Below are positions 1 through 5,519 of a stretch of 8,637 nt of DNA, piece after piece (the first letter of the stretch is position 1; the number at the start of each line of letters is the position of its first letter). Position numbers and translations under genes: made by a program. The notes beneath the pieces were generated by a model, which was not told the DNA's origin, searched no databases, and was given only the letters and a program-made list of their open reading frames with translations. Source of the DNA: CAZHUN01 sp043801115 (lineage in GTDB: Archaea; Iainarchaeota; Iainarchaeia; Iainarchaeales; UBA10191); the NCBI GenBank assembly GCA_043801115.1, contig JAZDMJ010000039.1, positions 1-8,637 on the forward strand, given 5' to 3'.

Positions 1-3
1 GAT

Positions 4-23
4 TGTGCACCTCAAGGTACACA
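4..23. repeat. short imperfect inverted repeat at the window edge
   Basis: Bases 4-11 and 16-23 pair as a stem of eight positions with one C/A mismatch, around the loop TCAA. It lies in 1-104, where I see no gene. It could be a 3' hairpin of a gene beyond the left edge or chance. No T-run follows closely on either strand, so I do not call it a terminator. Confidence 0.25.
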
Positions 24-69
24 CTACCCTTTGGACTTACCCACTATCTTATCTTGCTCGACCCAGAAT

Positions 70-74
70 AAAAA
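70..74 (-). terminator. oligo-T terminator candidate after the minus-strand operon
   Basis: On the minus strand a run of five T lies about 30 bases past the stop codon of the lipid-kinase-like gene, in a locally T-rich stretch (AGCTTTTTATTC). Archaeal RNA polymerase can terminate at short T-runs without a hairpin. The run is short, so support is weak. Confidence 0.3.
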
Positions 75-104
75 GCTTTGCCAAGCGGTTTGCCACTCGA
101 ACAA

Positions 105-662
105 CTACAACAAAAGCATCAAGGCCAAACCGCTAAATAAGGGAATGGCGAAATTGTCGTCGATGGGCAAAAACTCGGCCGCCATTCCAACCGCCGCCGC
201 AACCAGCGCAACGGGCAAGTTGAAGAACAAAAAAAGCGCGATTGCGGAAAAGGCAAAGCCGGCAAACGTTCCCTCCATGGAACGGTTGGGCAATAGTTTG
301 TGCGTTCCCCAGCGCGTTCCCACCACCGTCGCCATCGAATCCCCCACCGCGAGACACAACAAGGCGCCGAATGCAATGGAAGAAGGCTGGAAGACGAAAA
401 AAAGCAAGGTTACAATAATGGCGAGCTGGAACAACAGCGCGGCCTGACCGGGAAAAACTTCGCGCTTTCTTCCCACAAACCGCACAATGTGGTGAACGTG
501 CTTGGGCTTTTCAAAAATGGCGAGGACGAGCGCGAGAATGAGGCCGACCAAAAATACGACTACTGCAATTTCGAGGGAAAAAAGCGTTCCCTTGAAATAC
601 ACGAGGCCTGCGAAAAAGGCGCCGAGCAGAAAGTGAACGAGCTGGCGGACGATTTCGCGCAT
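105..662 (-). CDS. CTP-dependent lipid/polyprenol kinase-like membrane protein (SEC59/DGK1/VTE5 superfamily)
   Basis: This 185-residue protein is strongly hydrophobic, with about six or seven membrane segments. It carries the signature of the dolichol kinase/diacylglycerol kinase/phytol kinase superfamily, related to CDP-diglyceride synthases. A basic GRKRE stretch ending in PG lies at residues 64-72. The core motif is GDSMATVVGTRWGT at 107-120, followed by RSMEGT at 127-132. An acidic EFLPIDDN...P motif follows at 163-174. Members phosphorylate a membrane alcohol (dolichol, diacylglycerol, phytol) using CTP. The archaeal substrate cannot be told here; polyprenol or an archaeal lipid precursor is plausible. 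The start codon directly abuts the fibrillarin stop codon with no spacer, so translation is probably coupled to the upstream gene. Length is typical of short prokaryotic members. Confidence 0.78.
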   Translation of the reverse strand: MREIVRQLVHFLLGAFFAGLVYFKGTLFSLEIAVVVFLVGLILALVLAIFEKPKHVHHIVRFVGRKREVFPGQAALLFQLAIIVTLLFFVFQPSSIAFGALLCLAVGDSMATVVGTRWGTHKLLPNRSMEGTFAGFAFSAIALFLFFNLPVALVAAAVGMAAEFLPIDDNFAIPLFSGLALMLLL

Positions 663-1325
663 CTACTTCCTCCTGCAGTGGACGAGCAAGTGGTCGCTCT
701 CGAACGGAGCGAGCGGGACTGTCTGAATGACATTAAACATCTCATTCAATTTGGAAACTTCCCCTTCAAAAACCTTTTGAGGGGAAAGAGAGGGGGAAAT
801 GGAGCGCGCTTTGACGGCCAGCAGTCCGAAACCGCCCTCTTTCAACAGTTTCGCGTTTTTCAAAAAAATTTCGGCCTGGTTTTTCTGCGAAACGTCCTGC
901 ACCAAACCATCAAATTGCATTTCGCGGATTTCGGACGGATATAGAAGGGGTTGGTTCGCGTCCGCAAGCAGGGGAAAAATGTTTTCGCGCTGTTCGGCGA
1001 GGAGCAACAGCTTTCGCATCACCGTGGGAGAAATGTCCACTCCGACCACGACTCCGCTTTTTCCCACAATATCGGAAACGTGGGAAAGCGTGGTTCCTTC
1101 GGCCGCGCCCAAGTACAAAATCTTCTGACCCGAAGCGAAAGGAAACTCTTTCAATCCCTTGCAAATGCCCGCGCACAATTTCGAGCGGAAGGGATTCCAT
1201 TCGCGGAACTCTTTTCCATTCTCAGAAATTCTTTTCTCCCCGTACACGGAAAGTCCGGGAACCAAATTCTGCGTGTACACTTTGCGCCCGTCCGTCCACA
1301 CGCTAGAAAACTTGGACTGCAACAT
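663..1325 (-). CDS. flpA: fibrillarin-like rRNA/tRNA 2'-O-methyltransferase
   Basis: The 220-residue protein is a clear archaeal fibrillarin, the SAM-dependent catalytic subunit of box C/D sRNPs that methylates ribose 2'-OH groups at guide-selected sites. The N-terminal beta region contains NLVPG (20-24) and VYGE (27-30), then WNPFRSKL (43-50). The SAM-binding loop is YLGAAEGTT (71-79), followed by SHVSDIVG (81-88) and the acidic strand end VD (96-97). The K-D-K-H catalytic tetrad is intact: K49 in RSKL, D144 in QDVSQ, K172 in AVKAR and H212 in SDH. Length is close to the usual archaeal 225-230. The ATG lies one base after the nop5 stop, so the two are co-transcribed and probably translationally coupled. 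The partner Nop5 lacks its usual fibrillarin-binding domain, so how this enzyme is recruited is an open question. Confidence 0.97.
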   Translation of the reverse strand: MLQSKFSSVWTDGRKVYTQNLVPGLSVYGEKRISENGKEFREWNPFRSKLCAGICKGLKEFPFASGQKILYLGAAEGTTLSHVSDIVGKSGVVVGVDISPTVMRKLLLLAEQRENIFPLLADANQPLLYPSEIREMQFDGLVQDVSQKNQAEIFLKNAKLLKEGGFGLLAVKARSISPSLSPQKVFEGEVSKLNEMFNVIQTVPLAPFESDHLLVHCRRK

Positions 1326-1326
1326 A

Positions 1327-2220
1327 TCAGCGCCGTTTTCGGAATTTGGAAAAAAATTTCCGACGCGCGTTTTGGGGCAGTTCTTTCCGCAGGATGGGCT
1401 TCTGCTTTTTCGGCTTGAACTTTTTCTCCTTCAACTGCGCGAAGCGCGCCTCCAATTCTTTCTTCAATCCCGCCGCGTTTAAGGTTTTGGAAAAATAGTC
1501 CTGCTTGGCCGCGATGGAAAGTTTTCCAGAAAGAGAACGGGCCATTTCGCCACGCGCGGGAGCGGGCACCTGCTGCACAAAAGAATGCTGGAAAATCAAT
1601 CCGTGCTTGGGGGGAAGAGAGTGCTCTTTCAAATGGCGGAAGAGCGCTTTTTCCGCGCCCAGCAATTGCAAGGCGGAAGAAGGCATGAAAGCCAAACGCT
1701 TCAAACTCCCGCATTTTCCCAATAATTTCGCGGCGAGCAAAGGGGAAGCGATTTCGGAAAGGTTGGGCATGTACTGTCGCGCCTCTTTTTCGACGAATTC
1801 CTGCAATTCTTCCCTTTCCTGCAAAACATATACGGCATTCTGGCACAAGAACTCGATTTCGCGCAGCGCGGAATCGTCCAGCTCGGAACCCATGGACTGT
1901 TTGGACAAAGAAGAAATGTGCTGGCACGCGGAGGAATTGGAATAGAATGGAAGGATTTTTTCGACGGAAAAATTTTCTCTCTTTCCCAGACCCAATACAA
2001 TTTTCACATACAATCCGTTTTCGGGGACCAGGCGGGCGAGTTCGGGAAAGTGCAATGAATACAAATCCCTCGCGTGCTCGCACTGCAGGTTGAAGATTTC
2101 GTCCAAATCTTCCAGCACGAGAACTGTTTTGGACAAGAGCGCGTCTTTTTCGCTGAAATGCTGCCGCACTTGGCCTTGCGTTTCGCGAATCAATCTTTTG
2201 CGCAAATCGTTCAAAGTCAT
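1327..2220 (-). CDS. nop5: Nop5 (Nop56/58-type) box C/D RNP scaffold lacking the N-terminal domain
   Basis: The 297-residue protein matches archaeal Nop5 from the coiled-coil domain onward. Residues 5-130 are a helical coiled-coil region with ...LDEIFNL (39-45) and YSLHFPEL (54-61). Residues about 150-245 are the RNA/L7Ae-binding Nop domain: SPLLAAKLL (159-167), AFMPSSALQLLGAEKALFRH (177-196), PPKHGLIFQ (203-211) and ARGEMARSLSGKLSIAAKQD (222-241). A lysine/arginine-rich tail ends at 297. Family proteins are usually about 370-420 residues because a domain of about 110 residues, which binds fibrillarin, precedes the coiled coil. Here the ATG at 2220 begins right at the coiled coil. Reading upstream in frame gives no such domain and enters the divergent lipoprotein gene. 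A TATA-like TTTAAA centred about 25 bases upstream supports this start. It is the first gene of an operon with fibrillarin and a lipid-kinase-like gene. Confidence 0.94.
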   Translation of the reverse strand: MTLNDLRKRLIRETQGQVRQHFSEKDALLSKTVLVLEDLDEIFNLQCEHARDLYSLHFPELARLVPENGLYVKIVLGLGKRENFSVEKILPFYSNSSACQHISSLSKQSMGSELDDSALREIEFLCQNAVYVLQEREELQEFVEKEARQYMPNLSEIASPLLAAKLLGKCGSLKRLAFMPSSALQLLGAEKALFRHLKEHSLPPKHGLIFQHSFVQQVPAPARGEMARSLSGKLSIAAKQDYFSKTLNAAGLKKELEARFAQLKEKKFKPKKQKPILRKELPQNARRKFFSKFRKRR

Positions 2221-2234
2221 GAAAAAAAGGGGCA

Positions 2235-2285
2235 GGAAAAGGTTTAAAGCCGCGTAAGGCGGCTCTTTTTTCGCAAACCTTTTCC
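2235..2285. repeat. nested inverted repeat in the divergent nop5/lipoprotein promoter region
   Basis: GGAAAAGGTTT (2235-2245) and AAACCTTTTCC (2275-2285) are perfect 11-base inverted arms. Inside them lies a second hairpin, AGCCGC-GTAAG-GCGGCT (2248-2264), followed on the plus strand by six T (2266-2271). The left arm overlaps the minus-strand TATA box, and the right arm ends a few bases before the plus-strand TATA region, which repeats the AAAAGGTTTAAA string. It could be an operator, a transcription insulator or terminator-like element, or chance. Confidence 0.5.
2243..2248 (-). promoter_or_regulatory. TATA box of the nop5-fibrillarin operon
   Basis: Read on the minus strand the sequence is GGCTTTAAACC. 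The TTTAAA core is centred 25-26 bases before the nop5 ATG at 2220, the normal archaeal TATA-to-start distance, so the transcript is predicted to be leaderless. The box overlaps the left arm of the inverted repeat at 2235-2285. Confidence 0.6.
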
Positions 2286-2292
2286 CAAAAGG

Positions 2293-2300
2293 TTTAAAAG
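2293..2300 (+). promoter_or_regulatory. BRE/TATA promoter of the lipoprotein gene
   Basis: CCAAAAGG (a BRE-like purine run) precedes TTTAAAAG, whose centre is about 27 bases before the ATG at 2324. This predicts transcription starting at or near the ATG and a leaderless mRNA, and it supports that start codon. Confidence 0.65.
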
Positions 2301-2323
2301 CATCAAAATGCATTCTGTATCGC

Positions 2324-3826
2324 ATGAGAGCTGGAATCTTGTTCGCGGGAATACTGGCCGCGCTATTGCTCTTCGGATGCACGCAGAATTCGACGCCGCA
2401 AATTTCCTCGTTCGACGTTCCCTCTCAAATCAACCAGGGAGAAGCGCTGACGGTTTCTATTTCGGCTACGGGAACGGAATTGCAGAAAATTTCCGCCAGC
2501 GTGGGAAGCAATGTGCAGGAATTCCAGTGCGAAAGCGCGAACGAGTGCTCGAACGAGTTCTCCTTTCCCAATTTGGGCAGCGGAAACTATTCCGTTCAAG
2601 CGAATGCGGTCGATTCGAAAGGGCAGGGAGCGAGCCTTTCCAAAACAGTTGAAGTGGTTTCCGGTGGGGGAACCGCGCTATCCGAAGCGGAAAAAATACT
2701 GGAAAGCTACGGGTTTTTCGGAGCCGAAAACATTGGAGAAAGTTCTTTGAATGCGCAATATTTCAACCAGTCCGGCGCGCAATGGGTGAAAGTGTTCGCG
2801 TTCAAAAACTCGACGCCGCAATACGCCGATCCGGCCATCCAATGGAGCGAAAAAAAAGCGTTCGTCGTCCTCTCTCCGAGCAAGTATGACGCGAACGGGG
2901 GGATGATGGAAGCGGAGTGGAAAGCGTTCGTCAAAGAAGTCGTTACAAAATACTCGAAAGCGCCATACAACGCCAAACTCTACCAATTGGTCGAAAATCC
3001 GGAATATTCGAAAGAGTGGAAGGATTCCGCGGAAAACTATGCTCTACTGTTGCGGCAAACGTTTGAAGCAGTCAAAAATACAGATCCAAACGCGCTCGTG
3101 GTTTTGGGAAGTTACGTGCAAAACAGTGCAGACAAAAACTTTGACTTTCCAACTCGAGTAATCCAATACACATACAGCGATGGCATGAAAGGGAGCGACT
3201 TTTTTGACGTGTTTGCAGTGGACTATTACGAATCGACTTCGCAGATGAAAACGCGCTGGAAAAATATTGAAAGCAAACTGCAGGCATTGGGCGCGCCCAA
3301 GCCGATGATTTTGACGTCAACGGGAACGAACAACTCCTTGCTGGAAGAACAGTCGATTGCCAAAGACGTCGTGCAAAGATTGACGACGGCGCGCTATTTG
3401 AATATTTTGATGACACAATGGTACAGTTTTAGAGACAACTTGAATTCCGTCACGGAAGAGCAGGGATTGGGGGAAGCCGGTCTTGTATCCGAAGGCGGTA
3501 GAATGCGGACCGCCTATTTCGCGTTCCAGTTCCTCGCCGGACAATTGAAAGACGCAAATTTGTCCCAGACCGAAATTGTCAGCGAGGGCAAAAACAGCGT
3601 GTACGCGTACAAGTTCCGCAAGAGCGACAATTCGACTGTGACAATTGCGTGGAATTACAGTTCCATCTACGCCGACTTGAACTATCCCACTACATCTTCC
3701 AGCGTGCAAGTGTGGGACTTGCTGGCCGACGGTTCTGGAGTATTTTCCAAAACAACGGTTTCGGCCTCGCAGGGAAGCGCCATTGTCAAAGTCAAAGAAA
3801 ACCCGATTGCCATTTTCGACCAGTAA
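2324..3826 (+). CDS. surface lipoprotein with an Ig-like domain and a probably inactive clan GH-A glycosidase-like domain
   Basis: The 500-residue product starts with a lipoprotein signal: basic MR, a hydrophobic stretch to residue 18 and a LFGC lipobox with Cys19. Residues about 25-112 look like an Ig-like beta domain (PSQINQGEALTVSISA), with Cys69 and Cys75 perhaps paired. Residues about 118-410 resemble a clan GH-A TIM barrel of the GH39/GH5 kind: W199...YQLVENPEYSKEW, then SAENYALLLRQTFEAVKNTDPNALVVLGSY (in part at 235-264), and KPMILTSTG (326-334). C-terminal residues about 415-500 look like the beta-sandwich that often follows such barrels. Active relatives carry an Asn-Glu-Pro acid/base motif and a Thr-Glu nucleophile. 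Here these read ENP (224-226) and TSTG (331-334), so both catalytic glutamates appear lost. Eight N-X-S/T sequons fit an exported, glycosylated protein. It may bind glycans without cutting them. The fold assignment is by pattern only. Confidence 0.7.
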   Translation: MRAGILFAGILAALLLFGCTQNSTPQISSFDVPSQINQGEALTVSISATGTELQKISASVGSNVQEFQCESANECSNEFSFPNLGSGNYSVQANAVDSKGQGASLSKTVEVVSGGGTALSEAEKILESYGFFGAENIGESSLNAQYFNQSGAQWVKVFAFKNSTPQYADPAIQWSEKKAFVVLSPSKYDANGGMMEAEWKAFVKEVVTKYSKAPYNAKLYQLVENPEYSKEWKDSAENYALLLRQTFEAVKNTDPNALVVLGSYVQNSADKNFDFPTRVIQYTYSDGMKGSDFFDVFAVDYYESTSQMKTRWKNIESKLQALGAPKPMILTSTGTNNSLLEEQSIAKDVVQRLTTARYLNILMTQWYSFRDNLNSVTEEQGLGEAGLVSEGGRMRTAYFAFQFLAGQLKDANLSQTEIVSEGKNSVYAYKFRKSDNSTVTIAWNYSSIYADLNYPTTSSSVQVWDLLADGSGVFSKTTVSASQGSAIVKVKENPIAIFDQ

Positions 3827-3829
3827 AGC

Positions 3830-3836
3830 TATAAAT
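3830..3836 (+). promoter_or_regulatory. TATA box of glycyl-tRNA synthetase
   Basis: TATAAAT is centred 27 bases before the ATG at 3860, with an AAAGC purine run just upstream. It lies a few bases after the stop codon of the lipoprotein gene, so glyS has its own promoter and a predicted leaderless mRNA. Confidence 0.7.
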
Positions 3837-3859
3837 TCCCCTTCCTTCATTCTTTCAAC

Positions 3860-5362
3860 ATGTCCAAAGACGAGCTGTTGAACCTGGCGCTCCGGCGCTC
3901 TTTGTTCTATCCCGCTGCGGAAATCTATGCCAACGCGCCTTCGGGATTTTGGGAATTCGGCCCCGCCGGAGTGAAAATCCGAAACAAAATCGTCCAGCAA
4001 TGGAGAAAACAACTCGTCGAAAGGGAAGGATTCATTGAAATTCACGGCGCGCAAATTTTGCCCGAAAGCGTGTTCAAAGCTTCGGGACACTTGGAAAACT
4101 TCAACGATCCCATTGTCCAATGCAAAAAATGCAATTCATTGCACCGCGCGGACCAGTTGATTGCGGAAAAAACGGGAAACATTATTCCCGAAAGCATGGC
4201 CACGACCGAGCTCGCTTCTTTAATCAAAAAGAACGAAGTCAAGTGCCCAAAATGCGGGGCGAAAGAACTTGGAGAAGTGCGCAAATTCAACATGATGATG
4301 AAAGTGGACATCGGAGCGACGGGAGAATACCGCTCTTTTCTCCGCCCCGAAACGTGCCAGAGTATTTTCTGCGACTTCGACAGGTTGTGGAAGAGTTCGC
4401 GCGGAAAGCTTCCCCTCGGAATCGCGCAGGCGGGCGCCTCCTTCCGAAACGAAATCTCGCCCCGCAACTCCATCCTGCGCGCGCGCGAGTTTGGACAAAT
4501 GGAGCTCGAAATATTTTTCAACCCGAAAAAAGCGGGCGAGGCCGAAAAATGGGAAGAAATGAAAGCATACAAGCTCCGACTCATGCCATTGAAGTTGAAA
4601 AAAGTCGAAAGCGTCCCAGCTGAAAAAGCCGTCAAGGAAAAAATCATTTCCTCCAAATTCGCAGCCTATTATTTGGCGCGCGTGCAGCAATTGTATGAAA
4701 GCTACGGAATTCCGGCCGAAAAAATGCGCTTCAGACAGTTGGACAGCGAAGAAAAAGCGTTTTACGCGGCGGACGCGTGGGACTTTGAAGTCGAAACCGA
4801 ACTGGGATGGATTGAACTCATCGCCAACAACAACCGCACGGATTACGACTTGAAAAGGCACGCGGCCGAAAGCAAAAAGGACTTGAGCGTGAAAGAAGAA
4901 GGGGAATCTGAAAGATTTGTTCCGCACAATTTCGAAATTTCAACGGGAATCGACCGCACGTTGTACGCGATTTTAGAATTGGCCTACAGAAAAGAAAAGC
5001 GCGGGCCCGAAGAGCGAATCTTTCTGAATTTGCCCGCTTCCATCGCGCCGTACATTGCGGGAATTTTTCCCCTTGTAAAAAAGGACGGGCTTTCCGAAAA
5101 AGCGTTCCAACTCTTCGAACAATTGCAAGCCATTGGATTGGATGTTTTGTACGATGAAGGCGGTTCGATTGGAAGAAGGTACGCGCGCATTGACGAAATC
5201 GGAGTACCGTTCGCCATTACGCTGGATTATGACTCGCTGAAGGACGGAACCGCCACCCTGCGCGAGCGGAATTCGCTCGAACAAAAACGCGTGAAAATTT
5301 CCGCGCTTTCCGAACTCTTGTGGAAGCTCGAAACGGGGCAGACGACGTTTGATAAACTCTGA
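3860..5362 (+). CDS. glyS: glycyl-tRNA synthetase (alpha2, class II)
   Basis: The 500-residue enzyme charges tRNA-Gly with glycine using ATP. It is the homodimeric archaeal/eukaryotic type. The N-terminal region has RRSLFYPAAEIY (12-23), GFWEFGPAG (29-37, motif 1 area) and SGHLENFNDP (75-84). A zinc knuckle is formed by CKKC (88-91) and CPKC (129-132). FLRPETCQ (160-167) and FRNEISPRNSILRAREFGQME (195-215) form the class II motif 2 region. IANNNRTDYDLKRH (321-334) is the family's conserved block, and EISTGIDRTLYAIL (359-372) is motif 3. Residues about 390-490 form the anticodon-binding domain (PYIAGIFPL, DEGGSIGRRYARIDEIGVPF). All main elements are present, with no WHEP extension. Own promoter; a short T5 run follows at 5382-5386 and may end the transcript. 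It sits next to a tRNA-Thr gene, so the neighbour is not its substrate. Confidence 0.97.
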   Translation: MSKDELLNLALRRSLFYPAAEIYANAPSGFWEFGPAGVKIRNKIVQQWRKQLVEREGFIEIHGAQILPESVFKASGHLENFNDPIVQCKKCNSLHRADQLIAEKTGNIIPESMATTELASLIKKNEVKCPKCGAKELGEVRKFNMMMKVDIGATGEYRSFLRPETCQSIFCDFDRLWKSSRGKLPLGIAQAGASFRNEISPRNSILRAREFGQMELEIFFNPKKAGEAEKWEEMKAYKLRLMPLKLKKVESVPAEKAVKEKIISSKFAAYYLARVQQLYESYGIPAEKMRFRQLDSEEKAFYAADAWDFEVETELGWIELIANNNRTDYDLKRHAAESKKDLSVKEEGESERFVPHNFEISTGIDRTLYAILELAYRKEKRGPEERIFLNLPASIAPYIAGIFPLVKKDGLSEKAFQLFEQLQAIGLDVLYDEGGSIGRRYARIDEIGVPFAITLDYDSLKDGTATLRERNSLEQKRVKISALSELLWKLETGQTTFDKL

Positions 5363-5370
5363 AACCGCGC

Positions 5371-5378
5371 CTTTTAAT
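5371..5378 (+). promoter_or_regulatory. TATA-like box of the tRNA-Thr gene
   Basis: CTTTTAAT is centred about 33 bases before the first base of the mature tRNA. Transcription about 26 bases downstream of the box would leave a 5' leader of roughly six bases for RNase P to remove. The box is less canonical than the others in this window. Confidence 0.45.
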
Positions 5379-5407
5379 GCCTTTTTCCATACTTTCTTGA
5401 AAAGCCA

Positions 5408-5498
5408 GCCACCGTAGCTCAACCTGGTAGAGCAATTGCTTCGTACGCTGGAAAGCCGAACGAGCAATAGGCTGAGGGTTCAAATCCCTCTGGTGGCT
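5408..5498 (+). tRNA. tRNA-Thr (anticodon CGT) with a 17-base intron
   Basis: A complete cloverleaf can be drawn by hand. The acceptor GCCACCG (5408-5414) pairs with TGGTGGC (5491-5497), with a G-T at the last pair. The D-stem GCTC/GAGC has GG in the loop. The anticodon stem ATTGC (5435-5439) pairs with GCAAT (5464-5468). The variable loop is AGGCT, and the T-arm GAGGG-TTCAAAT-CCCTC (5474-5490) is perfect. Discriminator is T73 and CCA is not encoded. Removing 5446-5462 gives the seven-base loop TTCGTAA, anticodon CGT, which reads threonine codon ACG. The spliced length is 74 bases. The identity depends on the intron position, which a BHB structure supports. Confidence 0.95.
5446..5462 (+). 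other. archaeal tRNA intron with canonical bulge-helix-bulge splice motif
   Basis: The intron sits at the canonical 37/38 position. The central four-base helix is TTCG (5440-5443) with CGAA (5457-5460). The 5' bulge is TAC (5444-5446) and the 3' bulge is CGA (5461-5463). The inner stem GCT/AGC (5447-5449 with 5454-5456) is capped by a GGAA tetraloop. The tRNA splicing endonuclease would cut between the second and third bases of each bulge, giving a 17-base intron. Every part of the hBHBh' motif is present. Confidence 0.93.
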
Positions 5499-5519
5499 TT
5501 CATTTCAAAAGTGGTTTTC

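Noticed and set aside
31..447. Open frame on the plus strand opposite the lipid-kinase-like gene
   Set aside because: It overlaps in antisense a gene with clear family motifs and membrane segments; its product is a low-complexity Lys/Ala/Asn mix with no domain.
1151..2083. Long minus-strand frame of 310 residues overlapping nop5 and the fibrillarin start
   Set aside because: It is out of frame with two well-supported genes and its product is an Arg/Phe/Ala-rich shadow translation.
2221..2382. In-frame upstream extension of nop5
   Set aside because: It contains both TATA boxes and overlaps the lipoprotein start, and its residues do not resemble the Nop5 N-terminal domain.
2389..2822. Repeated TCGACGCCGCAA string at about 2391 and 2811, encoding STPQ twice in the lipoprotein
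   Set aside because: Only two short copies in one gene and no further repeat unit; likely chance or a minor internal similarity.
3317..4120. Long antisense frame spanning the lipoprotein 3' end and the glyS start
   Set aside because: It crosses two real genes and the glyS promoter, and shows no recognisable motif.
4300..4320. ATGATGA-like box C motif that could mark a box C/D guide RNA
   Set aside because: It falls in conserved glyS coding sequence (KFNMMMK) and no D/C' /D' partners at suitable spacing were seen.
4220..4927. 235-residue antisense frame inside glyS
   Set aside because: The glyS frame carries all class II synthetase motifs; the antisense product is a Phe/Arg-rich shadow.
5436..5519. 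In-frame upstream extension of the 257-residue orphan protein
   Set aside because: The extension lies largely inside the tRNA-Thr gene, including its intron; the ATG at 5520 is the sensible start.
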